A stretch of 33,503 bases of DNA, taken from positions 1 to 33,503 of the forward strand of contig MFUO01000031.1 in the NCBI GenBank assembly GCA_001786995.1, given 5' to 3'. Origin of the DNA: Candidatus Nomurabacteria bacterium RIFCSPLOWO2_01_FULL_33_17. GTDB lineage: Bacteria; Patescibacteriota; Minisyncoccia; Phycocordibacterales; UBA9973. Position numbers and translations under genes: made by a program. This document shows positions 25,780-33,503 of this stretch, piece after piece. Position 1 is the stretch's first letter. Each line of letters begins with the position of its first letter. The notes under the pieces are model-generated. The model was not told the origin of the DNA. It ran no database searches and worked only from the letters and a program-made list of their open reading frames with translations.

Positions 25780-26604
25780 CTAAAAACGAGGATTGATTTT
25801 TTTGAATTCTTTTAACCACATTCTTATAGATTCCAACTCAATTTTTCTGTCAGGATTTTTTTCAATAGTCTGGATTTCTTTTTTTGTAATATTCCAAGGT
25901 TTTAAATAACTAGCATAATGAATTATGTAAATGGGCTTTTTTCTTGATTTTAAAGAATAGCCAAAAAGTTTATTATATTCATCTAAATAGTAATGAATCA
26001 TATTATATTTATGATCTAAGTGTAGCTTTTTATTTTGTTTCCATTTTGAGTAATATGAATTCAAAAAATCTTGATCACTGCCAGATTTTGGTGTAAACAG
26101 TGTTCCACCAGATTCTAGTGTTTCTATTTTACCAATTTTGTTAATCATATCTTTGAATGTTTTTGATGAAGGTTTTATAACCATCAAGCCACTATTAAAA
26201 TGTGTCCATGATTTTTTTCTTTGCAACATACCTCCCGCATTTGTAGCAGACATGTGATCATATTTAAAGAGATCATCTATGTTCCGAAGTATTAACATAT
26301 CTGCATCAAAATATACGATTTTAGAATATTTTGTTTGATTAAATATATTTAATTTTGAGTATGTTTTGAACCATCTATGTTTTGTGCTAACATCTGTTGG
26401 GTTATCTATATCTTTAAATAGTACTTCATATGAAATACGAAGTTTTTTTAAAATAAGTTTAGTTCTCTTTGAAATATTTGGTGTAAGTAATACTAAAAAT
26501 GGATATTTACTTTTTGTTTTTTTATATGAAAAAAATAAAACGAGTAAGCCTTTGAGATAGTTATCTGTTGAGAGTACTGAAATATATGAATAATTATTTT
26601 GCAT
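25780..26604 (-). CDS. Family 8-like (glycogenin-type) glycosyltransferase
   Basis: SYISVLSTDNYLKGLLVLFFSYK...YSKIVYFDADMLILRNIDDLFKYD...HFNSGLMVIKPS. Confidence 0.85.
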   Translation of the reverse strand: MQNNYSYISVLSTDNYLKGLLVLFFSYKKTKSKYPFLVLLTPNISKRTKLILKKLRISYEVLFKDIDNPTDVSTKHRWFKTYSKLNIFNQTKYSKIVYFDADMLILRNIDDLFKYDHMSATNAGGMLQRKKSWTHFNSGLMVIKPSSKTFKDMINKIGKIETLESGGTLFTPKSGSDQDFLNSYYSKWKQNKKLHLDHKYNMIHYYLDEYNKLFGYSLKSRKKPIYIIHYASYLKPWNITKKEIQTIEKNPDRKIELESIRMWLKEFKKINPRF

Positions 26605-26663
26605 AGTTATATTATATAATTTTTTAATGAAATTAGCTGAATTTAATTTTGTTCTTTATATTA

Positions 26664-27557
26664 TTATTGTTTTAAAAACTTACTGATTCTTTTTCGAAAG
26701 AAAATTACCAAAAGTATAATTACAAGTAAAAGTAAAATAAAAAAATAATTATTTGTTTTTACAACATCTTGTACAACATTTATAGGTCTTAGGACTTCTA
26801 TTCTGGTATTACCAACTTTATCAATTGCTTTGATATATATAGATTGGTTAATATCTTGATTTTTTAATAAATATGGACTTTCAGTATTTTTATATGTACC
26901 CAATTCCCCTTCGCGTACTTCATAATGATCTATCCCCGAAATTTTATCTTGTGTTGTAAAAATCAAAACATTTTGACCATTATAAATATCGGGATTTTTT
27001 GTAATTTTTGGATTAAAACTTTCCGGCAATTCTTTGTCATCTATTACATCATCAAAAGAGAAAAAGTTAAAAATTTCATTATTAATTTTAGTATTTATTA
27101 ATATAGATATTGGAATAGTTGTATTAACAACAGCACTACCTAAACCATCATTTTTAAGAACTCTGACACCACTAGCATTTATTTCTTTTAAACCTGCAGT
27201 TTTAGAGAAAAGTGTTATTTTAAATAAAAAATTATTATTACTATTAAAACCCCCAGGGGTTAATCCTGCAAAATGAATAGTATTTTGATTTGTTACACTT
27301 GGATTTTCAATCCAAAAATTTATAACTGAACCTCCAGAATTAATAGATTTAACATTTAAACCATTCAACAATATTATGTCCCCTTCTATCGCATTTATGT
27401 TTTCATTTTGTGTGTCAAGTCTTACTTCAACTACAAATTCTTCGTTTCGTGAAAATTGATTATTATTAGCATAGAAAAACAAATTACTAGCATTTGCAAA
27501 ATATGGCATTATGCTAAAAAATGTAAAGAAAATGGTTATTTTTAAAAATTTTTTCAT
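26664..27557 (-). CDS. Cohesin-domain-like membrane-anchored surface protein
   Basis: Signal peptide; FSRNEEFVVEVRLDTQNENINAIEGDIILLNGLNVKSINSGGSVINFW...HFAGLTPGGFNSNNNFLFKITLFSKTAGLKEINASGVRVLKNDG; C-terminal TM and RKRISKFLKQ. Confidence 0.78.
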   Translation of the reverse strand: MKKFLKITIFFTFFSIMPYFANASNLFFYANNNQFSRNEEFVVEVRLDTQNENINAIEGDIILLNGLNVKSINSGGSVINFWIENPSVTNQNTIHFAGLTPGGFNSNNNFLFKITLFSKTAGLKEINASGVRVLKNDGLGSAVVNTTIPISILINTKINNEIFNFFSFDDVIDDKELPESFNPKITKNPDIYNGQNVLIFTTQDKISGIDHYEVREGELGTYKNTESPYLLKNQDINQSIYIKAIDKVGNTRIEVLRPINVVQDVVKTNNYFFILLLLVIILLVIFFRKRISKFLKQ

Positions 27558-27569
27558 AAAAAATATAAA

Positions 27570-28325
27570 TTAACCTGTCCAGTAATAACCCATTATACTA
27601 AAATCAACTAAGTCTACTTTATTGTCATTATTTAATTCTACATATGCTGGCGGTGCATATTTTTTATACCAAATACGCATAATAGAAAAATCCAAAAAGT
27701 TAACCCGCCTGTCGTGATTTATGTCAGGTCTTAAATATGAAAAACCATACGAATCTAATATAAAAGAATCTTTATTTATAACTATATTATCGATAGTGGT
27801 ATTGGAACTATTTGTTAAATGCACAGGAAAACTTAATAAACTTGACCGCATTTTTTGCTTGTTCTCACCATATACTGAAAAAGTATATGGTCCTGTTGAA
27901 ATACCATTGATTTGTGTATTAAAATTCCCATTCTCGTCTGCGACAATTGTAGATATTAATTGCCCATCTTTTAAGATATAAACTTTACCAAGTGGTATAG
28001 TATTTCCTGAAAAAATTACACCAGTTGTTGTAGGCAGTATTACCCCACCACCGGATGATGTTGGGGCTGGTGTTGAAGATGCTATACAACTACTAGTATT
28101 AAATGCACATAAAGATGTACAAGTAAGAGTTCCAGATGCAAAACCCTGCGACACACATGATGCCCCACCAAGATCGGCCCCGTCACATGATTCGCCAACA
28201 CCAATAGTATCATCGCCACAACCCAAAACAGTTGCAGAAATATCTACATTTTCAGTTACAGCTAAAACAAAATTAGTAGTTCCAAAAATTAATATTATTA
28301 AGATGATTATAATTTTTATTCTCAT
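27570..28325 (-). CDS. Secreted dockerin type I protein with Cys-rich N-terminal repeat
   Basis: RPDINHDRRVNFLDFSIMRIWY...VELNNDNKVDLVDFSIMGYYWTG duplicated Ca-binding loops; CGDDTIGVGESCDGADLGGASC. Confidence 0.88.
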   Translation of the reverse strand: MRIKIIIILIILIFGTTNFVLAVTENVDISATVLGCGDDTIGVGESCDGADLGGASCVSQGFASGTLTCTSLCAFNTSSCIASSTPAPTSSGGGVILPTTTGVIFSGNTIPLGKVYILKDGQLISTIVADENGNFNTQINGISTGPYTFSVYGENKQKMRSSLLSFPVHLTNSSNTTIDNIVINKDSFILDSYGFSYLRPDINHDRRVNFLDFSIMRIWYKKYAPPAYVELNNDNKVDLVDFSIMGYYWTG

Positions 28326-28354
28326 TTAAAATAACCATATCAAATAACTAAGGT

Positions 28355-29515
28355 TTATATTCTTCGTCTTACAGGCTTTTTAACAGCTTCTGTATTATTT
28401 TGATTTTGTGTTTCAGTTTGAATTTGAGAATTGTTTTGAGAGTTTAAACTATTTTGCATTTCATTTGTATTTTGTTCGACAGCTATTTTACCATAATCAC
28501 CATGCATTATTTTAGAAATCAACCAGTGTTTATAGCGACGGAAAATAAATCGCACAATTATAAAAACTAAAAATAAATCAATAATTATAAATATCAACAA
28601 ATGCCATGGTAATACCCAAAATACGAAAGAGCTAAGAGCTGTCTCTTTTTGTGTACCATAAGTCAGTAACATTTTTGCTTTATAGCGACCAAATGCAAAA
28701 TTACGCCACTCGTATTTGGCTTTAGTTAGAAAATTTTTGTTATCAAGATCTGTCGGACCAGCGGTACCACCGCGACCTTGCCAATTTGCTTCAATTTTAC
28801 GAATACTGTTTGGCAAAATGTTACCCTCTACTGGGTTCGCAGAGATTTTTTCAGCAGTCATACCAAAAATGTTTTTCATTGCAATATCCCCTTCAGGCTT
28901 TATTCTGTCACCACCCGAGTTTTGGAAGCGATAATAAAATGATACAGGCAGGTGGGTAAAAAATGTTTGCTTGTCTTTGGTTGCAAATTCTAATATCCCC
29001 CCATTTTCATCAACATCACCATTTACACGCAATAGTACCAGCATGCCCACCTTGGCACCAATAGCCAAACTACCCGAATCAGTAGTAGGTGGTTGTGTGC
29101 CCCAAAAGACTACAGCAAAATGACCACCCGGGTCAGCATTTGCAGGAATTTTAATTTTAACTTGTACAATTTTAGACGAATTGGCGGGTAAATCAATAGA
29201 TTCTACTGTTTCCATCCATGTGCCCAAACCCTCGGTAGCATTTACAAATGATGGGCTACCTGTTTCGCCTGAAGCTTCAAAATTGGCGTACGATGCATAA
29301 TATTTTTCATCAGTATCGCGTTCGTTTATCAAAGTCATTTCTTGACTTAAAACTTGCCCTGGGTCACCGGCTATTTCCATACGAATTGGGGTCAAAGTCA
29401 AAGCCTGTGCATTGTAAAATGGCAAAAACAAAAAAATAAAAGCAGAAATAAAGATGGAAACAAAAAATACCCCACCTAGTTCAAATTTTTTTATGTTAAG
29501 TATTTTACTTGTCAT
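28355..29515 (-). CDS. DUF916/WxIP-like extracellular protein with C-terminal TM
   Basis: ALTLTPIRMEIAGDPGQVLSQEMTLINERDTDEKYYASYANFEASGE...LPANSSKIVQVKIKIPANADPGGHFAVVFWG; late TM WHLLIFIIIDLFLVFIIVRFIF. Confidence 0.7.
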   Translation of the reverse strand: MTSKILNIKKFELGGVFFVSIFISAFIFLFLPFYNAQALTLTPIRMEIAGDPGQVLSQEMTLINERDTDEKYYASYANFEASGETGSPSFVNATEGLGTWMETVESIDLPANSSKIVQVKIKIPANADPGGHFAVVFWGTQPPTTDSGSLAIGAKVGMLVLLRVNGDVDENGGILEFATKDKQTFFTHLPVSFYYRFQNSGGDRIKPEGDIAMKNIFGMTAEKISANPVEGNILPNSIRKIEANWQGRGGTAGPTDLDNKNFLTKAKYEWRNFAFGRYKAKMLLTYGTQKETALSSFVFWVLPWHLLIFIIIDLFLVFIIVRFIFRRYKHWLISKIMHGDYGKIAVEQNTNEMQNSLNSQNNSQIQTETQNQNNTEAVKKPVRRRI

Positions 29516-29521
29516 AGTTTT

Positions 29522-30655
29522 TTAAAAGTTACCAGTTGCAATATATGTTAGAGTTGTTGTATACGCACCTGCTTCTGTTGTTGCGGTAATATTTGCAAGA
29601 TAAGATACTGAAACTGTTTCAGTAGCAGTTGGTCCTGCTTGCGTAACTAATGTAGTTGCCGCACCTGCAACAAATTTCCAAGAAGCAGTTGAATCACGCT
29701 CATACCCAGATTCAATAGTTGCTGTACCATCAGTAGATGCAGAGATTCCAAATTGTTCAGTATTACCAACATCACCATCAGAATCATTTACGGTACCACC
29801 CATAGCAGAAATAGTATCTGATCCAGATGTTAATGTTGCACCATTATAAGAAATAGTATACCCACCCGTACCATTAGTTGCTGTAGCTAATGTATGTGCA
29901 GCTGTAGGAGTTGTTGCAGATGCATCACCCCCAGTTGTACCAGTAGCCCAACGACCAGTTGAAGTTGAAAGAGCTCCAAAACCAATAGTTACATCACTAA
30001 TTGCAAAAGAAATGGTTGGAGTAACAGTTGCGGTAATTACAACTTGCTCATCAGCAATAATTGGTACAGTGACTGAACCTGAATCTGATGTAGTTGTAAT
30101 TGTAATATTTGGTGTTGATGCTGTTGGATTTTGCATGTGAGCTGCGGCAATAGTGACAATAACTTTATGACCTGCAGCAATTGTATTTGTGAATGAAGTT
30201 GACGGAGCAGTAAAAGTAACAGTTGTTGTACCAGAAATTACAGCTCCCCAAACCGTTGCAGTACTAGGAGATGCTGCTATAGTTTCACTAGTGGAAGTAC
30301 AAGCAGTACCACCAGTCACAACCGCAGTACCATTCTCAAGACCAGTAGTTGCTCCATGACAAATTTGTAAATCAGTAATTACAAGACCTGTTGTTGTAAA
30401 TCCACTTGGAAATGTTATTGCAATCGTACCACCAACACCAATCGCTGATGTAGAAGTAAAAGCAATTTTATGTACAGAAAGTTGACTTGCTGCTTGACGG
30501 GACATTGTGTCAGATATTGCAGTTAGACCAGCCGCAGTTGCCGTATTTGGCAAAATAAATGATGTAGCAAAGACCAAAGCCAGCATCATAAAAATGCTAA
30601 GGGATTTTTTGCCAAAGAGCTTTAATTTTTTAGGTTTTAAAAATTTGCGAATCAT
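29522..30655 (-). CDS. Secreted Thr/Ser/Ala-rich surface protein
   Basis: Signal peptide MMLALVFATSFILPNTATAA; low-complexity beta-rich body; C-term VSVSYLANITATTEAGAYTTTLTYIATGNF. Confidence 0.8.
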   Translation of the reverse strand: MIRKFLKPKKLKLFGKKSLSIFMMLALVFATSFILPNTATAAGLTAISDTMSRQAASQLSVHKIAFTSTSAIGVGGTIAITFPSGFTTTGLVITDLQICHGATTGLENGTAVVTGGTACTSTSETIAASPSTATVWGAVISGTTTVTFTAPSTSFTNTIAAGHKVIVTIAAAHMQNPTASTPNITITTTSDSGSVTVPIIADEQVVITATVTPTISFAISDVTIGFGALSTSTGRWATGTTGGDASATTPTAAHTLATATNGTGGYTISYNGATLTSGSDTISAMGGTVNDSDGDVGNTEQFGISASTDGTATIESGYERDSTASWKFVAGAATTLVTQAGPTATETVSVSYLANITATTEAGAYTTTLTYIATGNF

Positions 30656-30715
30656 GAGATGAATTTAAATAAAAATAATAATACTCTTTTTATTATATCA
30701 CAATAGTTTAAAAAC

Positions 30716-30735
30716 TAAATAGTTATCCACATATT
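30716..30735. repeat. 20-bp direct repeat containing a DnaA-box sequence (copy 1)
   Basis: TAAATAGTTATCCACATATT, identical to 32045-32064. Confidence 0.9.
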
Positions 30736-30743
30736 AACCTTAT

Positions 30744-31964
30744 TTAATCTGTTTTTAAATTACCAATAAAAAAGAGTGGTAGTTGGTTTTGTGTGTTAGT
30801 TTTACTGATTTTATCATTCAAATACAAAAAACTTATAAATGGCTCAAAATTTTTATATTCATTTACAAAGCTTTCTAGGCTTGGCACAATATTTTCCTCT
30901 TTTTTTAGTTTAACTTCACAAGCAATATGACTTTCATTTAAAACGGCAACAATATCAACCTCTAGGCCATTTTTTGTCCTCCAGTAATTGACACTATAAC
31001 CAGACTTTACGAATTCTGAAACATTAACCATTTCAAAAATACCACCCCCGTCTGGTCGATCACATGGTGCCCTAAAATCAGAAAGTAATGTATTGCACAA
31101 ACCGCTATCTAAAAAATAAACTTTAGGGGCTTTTACAATTTCTTTTAATTTGTTTTTAAAAAATGGTTTGGCACTATATGTAATATAAGTTTGTTCAAAA
31201 AATGAAAGATACTTTTTTAATTTCAAATGATCATAATTTGAAACATCTGTAAGTTTTTTGTACGGCACCAAACTACCCAAAGAAAGTGCAATGGTTTTTA
31301 ATAAATCACGCAATGGCGAACTTTCAACCAAACCAAGACCTTCTTTAATATCTCGAAGAAAATAAGTATTTACAATATTTTTTAAAACTTCCTTTTTTAA
31401 AACTTCAGTTTCTGATAAAACAACTTTTGGATAACCACCATATTTTATAAATTCTTCCATATAAGGCGTAATAGTGGAAATTACTGTGTTAGATATATTT
31501 TTATTTGATTTTAAATAATTAGCCAAATCAACATTTCTAAAATAAATAAACTCATCAAATGAAAGTGGAAATAGTTCAAAAATAAAAACTCGTCCAACCA
31601 AATATTTTAAAGCTCTAACACTTATGTCAGCATGTGATGACCCTGTAATAAACATTTTTTTATTAGGCACTGTATCATAAATAAATTTTAAATTTTTTCC
31701 ACCTTCTCTGGAATATTGAAACTCATCAATAAATATATTTTTATAAGGCTTTATATGTATTTCTATAAAAGCTTTTATATCACGATCAAATAGGTCAAGA
31801 GCGTCTTGATCCTCGAATGTCAGCCAATTAACGGATTTTAAATTGTTTGAAATATGTTTAAGTAGTGTCGTTTTACCAGCTTGCCGTGAACCAACTACAG
31901 CAATTATTTCAGCTGTCTCTATTAAACCCATTATTTTAGTTTCTAAATTACGCTTGATATACAT
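30744..31964 (-). CDS. ATP-binding protein, AAA_14/DUF4143 type
   Basis: IIAVVGSRQAGKTTLLKHI; NIFIDEFQYSREGGKNLKFIYD; MFITGSSHADIS; RVFIFELFPLSFDEF; VNYWRTKNGLEVDIVAVLNE. Confidence 0.93.
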   Translation of the reverse strand: MYIKRNLETKIMGLIETAEIIAVVGSRQAGKTTLLKHISNNLKSVNWLTFEDQDALDLFDRDIKAFIEIHIKPYKNIFIDEFQYSREGGKNLKFIYDTVPNKKMFITGSSHADISVRALKYLVGRVFIFELFPLSFDEFIYFRNVDLANYLKSNKNISNTVISTITPYMEEFIKYGGYPKVVLSETEVLKKEVLKNIVNTYFLRDIKEGLGLVESSPLRDLLKTIALSLGSLVPYKKLTDVSNYDHLKLKKYLSFFEQTYITYSAKPFFKNKLKEIVKAPKVYFLDSGLCNTLLSDFRAPCDRPDGGGIFEMVNVSEFVKSGYSVNYWRTKNGLEVDIVAVLNESHIACEVKLKKEENIVPSLESFVNEYKNFEPFISFLYLNDKISKTNTQNQLPLFFIGNLKTD

Positions 31965-32044
31965 AGTTATTATTAAATTTATGCTAAAATTAAAACTAAT
32001 TCAAGTTTAGCATAAATACAATATATGCGCAAGCTATTTTAGGG

Positions 32045-32064
32045 TAAATAGTTATCCACATATT
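32045..32064. repeat. 20-bp direct repeat containing a DnaA-box sequence (copy 2)
   Basis: TAAATAGTTATCCACATATT. Confidence 0.9.
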
Positions 32065-32087
32065 TAATTTAATGTTATAATAGCTTT

Positions 32088-32567
32088 ATGAATAAGAATT
32101 TTATGGGGATTGGCACTGCTTTAGTTTTAATAATAGCCGGCTATTTTATCTACCAAAAACAAAACATGACTGAAGCTGAATTACTAGCTGAAAAAGCCAT
32201 ACCTGAAACGAAAGACTGGCAACGCTTTGATGCCAACCAATTTGGTTTTAACTTTATGAACCCTGATAATTTAGAGGTTAAAGTTCGGAGTGATACTATG
32301 ACTGTGGGTGATATTACAGTAAGTATCGACAGACTATCTTGTAAAGATAAAAAACCAAATAAAGAATTAATAAATCCAATTACAATTTATGGCTATCCGA
32401 CAATGATCAACGAAGCTGAAAATTTTGCGTACATTTGCAACAAAACCGGCACCGCGTGCCTGGACATTAGTTCAAACAATAAAAACAAAACCACCGAAGG
32501 CTATTTCCATGCTTTTGTTTCAACCCTAAATATCAATGAGGGCTTTGATAGAATTGAGTGTAGCTAA
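32088..32567 (+). CDS. Small N-terminally membrane-anchored hypothetical protein
   Basis: MGIGTALVLIIAGYFIYQKQNMTE; TATAAT -10 at 32076-32081. Confidence 0.75.
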   Translation: MNKNFMGIGTALVLIIAGYFIYQKQNMTEAELLAEKAIPETKDWQRFDANQFGFNFMNPDNLEVKVRSDTMTVGDITVSIDRLSCKDKKPNKELINPITIYGYPTMINEAENFAYICNKTGTACLDISSNNKNKTTEGYFHAFVSTLNINEGFDRIECS

Positions 32568-32656
32568 TTCCCCTCTTGAGGGGTGGCTCGTAGAGACGGG
32601 GTGAACTGCATTTTAAATACATCCACCTCCACTTCGTGTGCTCCTGCCGAGGAGAA
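32567..32656. repeat. Inverted pair of REP-like palindromes
   Basis: ATTCCCCTCTTGAGGGGTGGCTCGTAGAGACGGGGTG ... CCACCTCCACTTCGTGTGCTCCTGCCGAGGAGAATTT. Confidence 0.75.
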
Positions 32657-32668
32657 TTTAAAAAATGC

Positions 32669-32696
32669 TTGACAAAAAAACTGGTTTTGCTATACT
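32669..32696 (+). promoter_or_regulatory. Predicted sigma70-type promoter
   Basis: TTGACA - 16 nt - TATACT. Confidence 0.7.
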
Positions 32697-32702
32697 AGAA
32701 TC

Positions 32703-32757
32703 ATAAATAAGAAAAGAACCCTTGATATGTCCAGGCATATCCGGGGGTCTTTTTATT
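32703..32757 (+). ncRNA. Candidate short sRNA ending in an intrinsic terminator
   Basis: GATATG-TCCAGG-CATATC hairpin with outer CCC/GGG and GA/TC pairing, followed by TCTTTTTATTTT; no ORF between promoter and terminator. Confidence 0.45.
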
Positions 32758-33238
32758 TTAACCTTAACTTATCAATAAACCCATCAAGTATTACAATCGG
32801 TACATTTGTGCGCTTTAACAAAAGTGATAAATACTTATTATTTGGAGAAACTATTGTTATTGGAATATTTTTTTCTTTTAAAAACTCAACGATACAATGA
32901 TAATCACCATCCCCTGCGACCAGCAACGCTTTTTCTAATCTCTTTTCGTAAAAATCTTTTGCTATTGCTAGAATAAGCTCTCCATCTACATTACCTTTCG
33001 TTTTTCCCTCCTTATTTGTAATTGTCGGCCTAAAACAAATATCATAGCCGATGCTTTGTAAGTAATTATAAAGTTCAAAATTCTCGGGTATAAGACCCAT
33101 AAAAAGTATAGCCTTACGAACTCCAAACTTATCACGCATCCAAGACATAAAAGACTTGTAATCAAGCTTCCACCCACTTTGACTAACCCCAAATTTTAAA
33201 TTTGAAGCATCTATGTATGCGGTCCCATTTTTATTCAT
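32753..33238 (-). CDS. NYN-domain (LabA/DUF88-like) putative RNase
   Basis: AYIDASNLKFGV...KGNVDGELILAIAKDFYEKRLEKALLVAGDGDYHCIVEFLKEKNIPITIVSP; likely start MNKNGT at 33238. Confidence 0.88.
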   Translation of the reverse strand: MNKNGTAYIDASNLKFGVSQSGWKLDYKSFMSWMRDKFGVRKAILFMGLIPENFELYNYLQSIGYDICFRPTITNKEGKTKGNVDGELILAIAKDFYEKRLEKALLVAGDGDYHCIVEFLKEKNIPITIVSPNNKYLSLLLKRTNVPIVILDGFIDKLRLK

Positions 33239-33258
33239 TGTCATATTATAACACAAAT

Positions 33259-33321
33259 ACCTCACCCCTATTGCCTTGTTGGCAAACTTTCCCCTCTCCT
33301 GATTAGTAGAGGGGAGAAAAT
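33259..33321. repeat. REP-like palindromic element
   Basis: TACCTCACCCCTATTGCCTTGTTGGCAAACTTTCCCCTCTCCTGATTAGTAGAGGGGAG. Confidence 0.7.
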
Positions 33322-33322
33322 T

Positions 33323-33503
33323 CTAAAAAGTGCCTGTCATAATATATGTAATGTCAGTAGAATACGAACCCGATGGCGTCACGGTAGAAATGTTGCCGAC
33401 ATACGAAGTGGTGTATACACAATCTGCGGCAGCTGAAATACTTGTAATTAAAGTTGTAGTATTTGAAACGAAGCTATAACTATTAACAGTGCCATAACCA
33501 CTG
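33323..33503 (-). CDS. C-terminus of a second secreted surface protein (truncated by window edge)
   Basis: Translation SGYGTVNSYSFVSNTTTLITSISAAADCVYTTSYVGNISTVTPSGSYSTDITYIMTGTF*, same ending pattern as the 29522-30655 protein. Confidence 0.75.
   Translation of the reverse strand, partial: SGYGTVNSYSFVSNTTTLITSISAAADCVYTTSYVGNISTVTPSGSYSTDITYIMTGTF

Noticed and set aside
1-33503. CRISPR array or cas genes
   Set aside because: No regularly spaced identical repeats; the PD-(D/E)XK nuclease is fused to a UvrD helicase and is not an isolated Cas4.
1-33503. Alternative genetic code (UGA recoded as Gly, known in some CPR lineages)
   Set aside because: Conserved genes read through normally with TGG as Trp, and TGA serves as a stop (e.g. 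the NUDIX gene ending at 24869).

Overview
AT-rich, gene-dense window whose content looks like a Patescibacteria/CPR (Parcubacteria-type) chromosome. This placement is inference from a TGS-less ThrRS, a single-chain PheRS-like protein, a hinge-less short SMC and CPR-style surface proteins. About 0-20.3 kb is mostly housekeeping: khpA (partial), rpsP, rnr, smc, rnc, a nusB-NUDIX fusion, rpmF, thrS, gyrB, a PheS+FDX-ACB PheRS, a UvrD-type helicase-nuclease and a LysE family protein. Small accessory insertions interrupt it: an MNT/HEPN pair behind a duplicated rnr 3' end, and a four-helix-bundle (IVS-protein-like) gene enclosed by inverted repeats between rnc and smc. At 20.3-20.8 kb there is an orphan promoter-plus-hairpins unit, a tRNA-Ser(GGA), and a highly structured tail that ends in a second imperfect copy of the tRNA 3' end. 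An accessory block follows (20.9-26.6 kb): histidine phosphatase, then a tightly coupled operon of APH-like kinase, transaldolase-like aldolase, Pol-beta-type nucleotidyltransferase, NUDIX and GT2, then a convergent GT8. This operon is the best candidate for an undescribed pathway. From 26.6 to 30.7 kb is a surface locus: cohesin-like membrane protein, dockerin protein, DUF916-like membrane protein and a Thr/Ser-rich secreted protein. The rest holds a DUF4143-type ATPase flanked by 20-bp direct repeats containing DnaA-box sequences, a small membrane protein, a putative sRNA and a NYN-domain protein. REP-like palindromes are dispersed throughout, and some appear to have been absorbed into coding sequence (rnr N-terminus, gyrB). 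All assignments come from reading the sequence; no searches were run.
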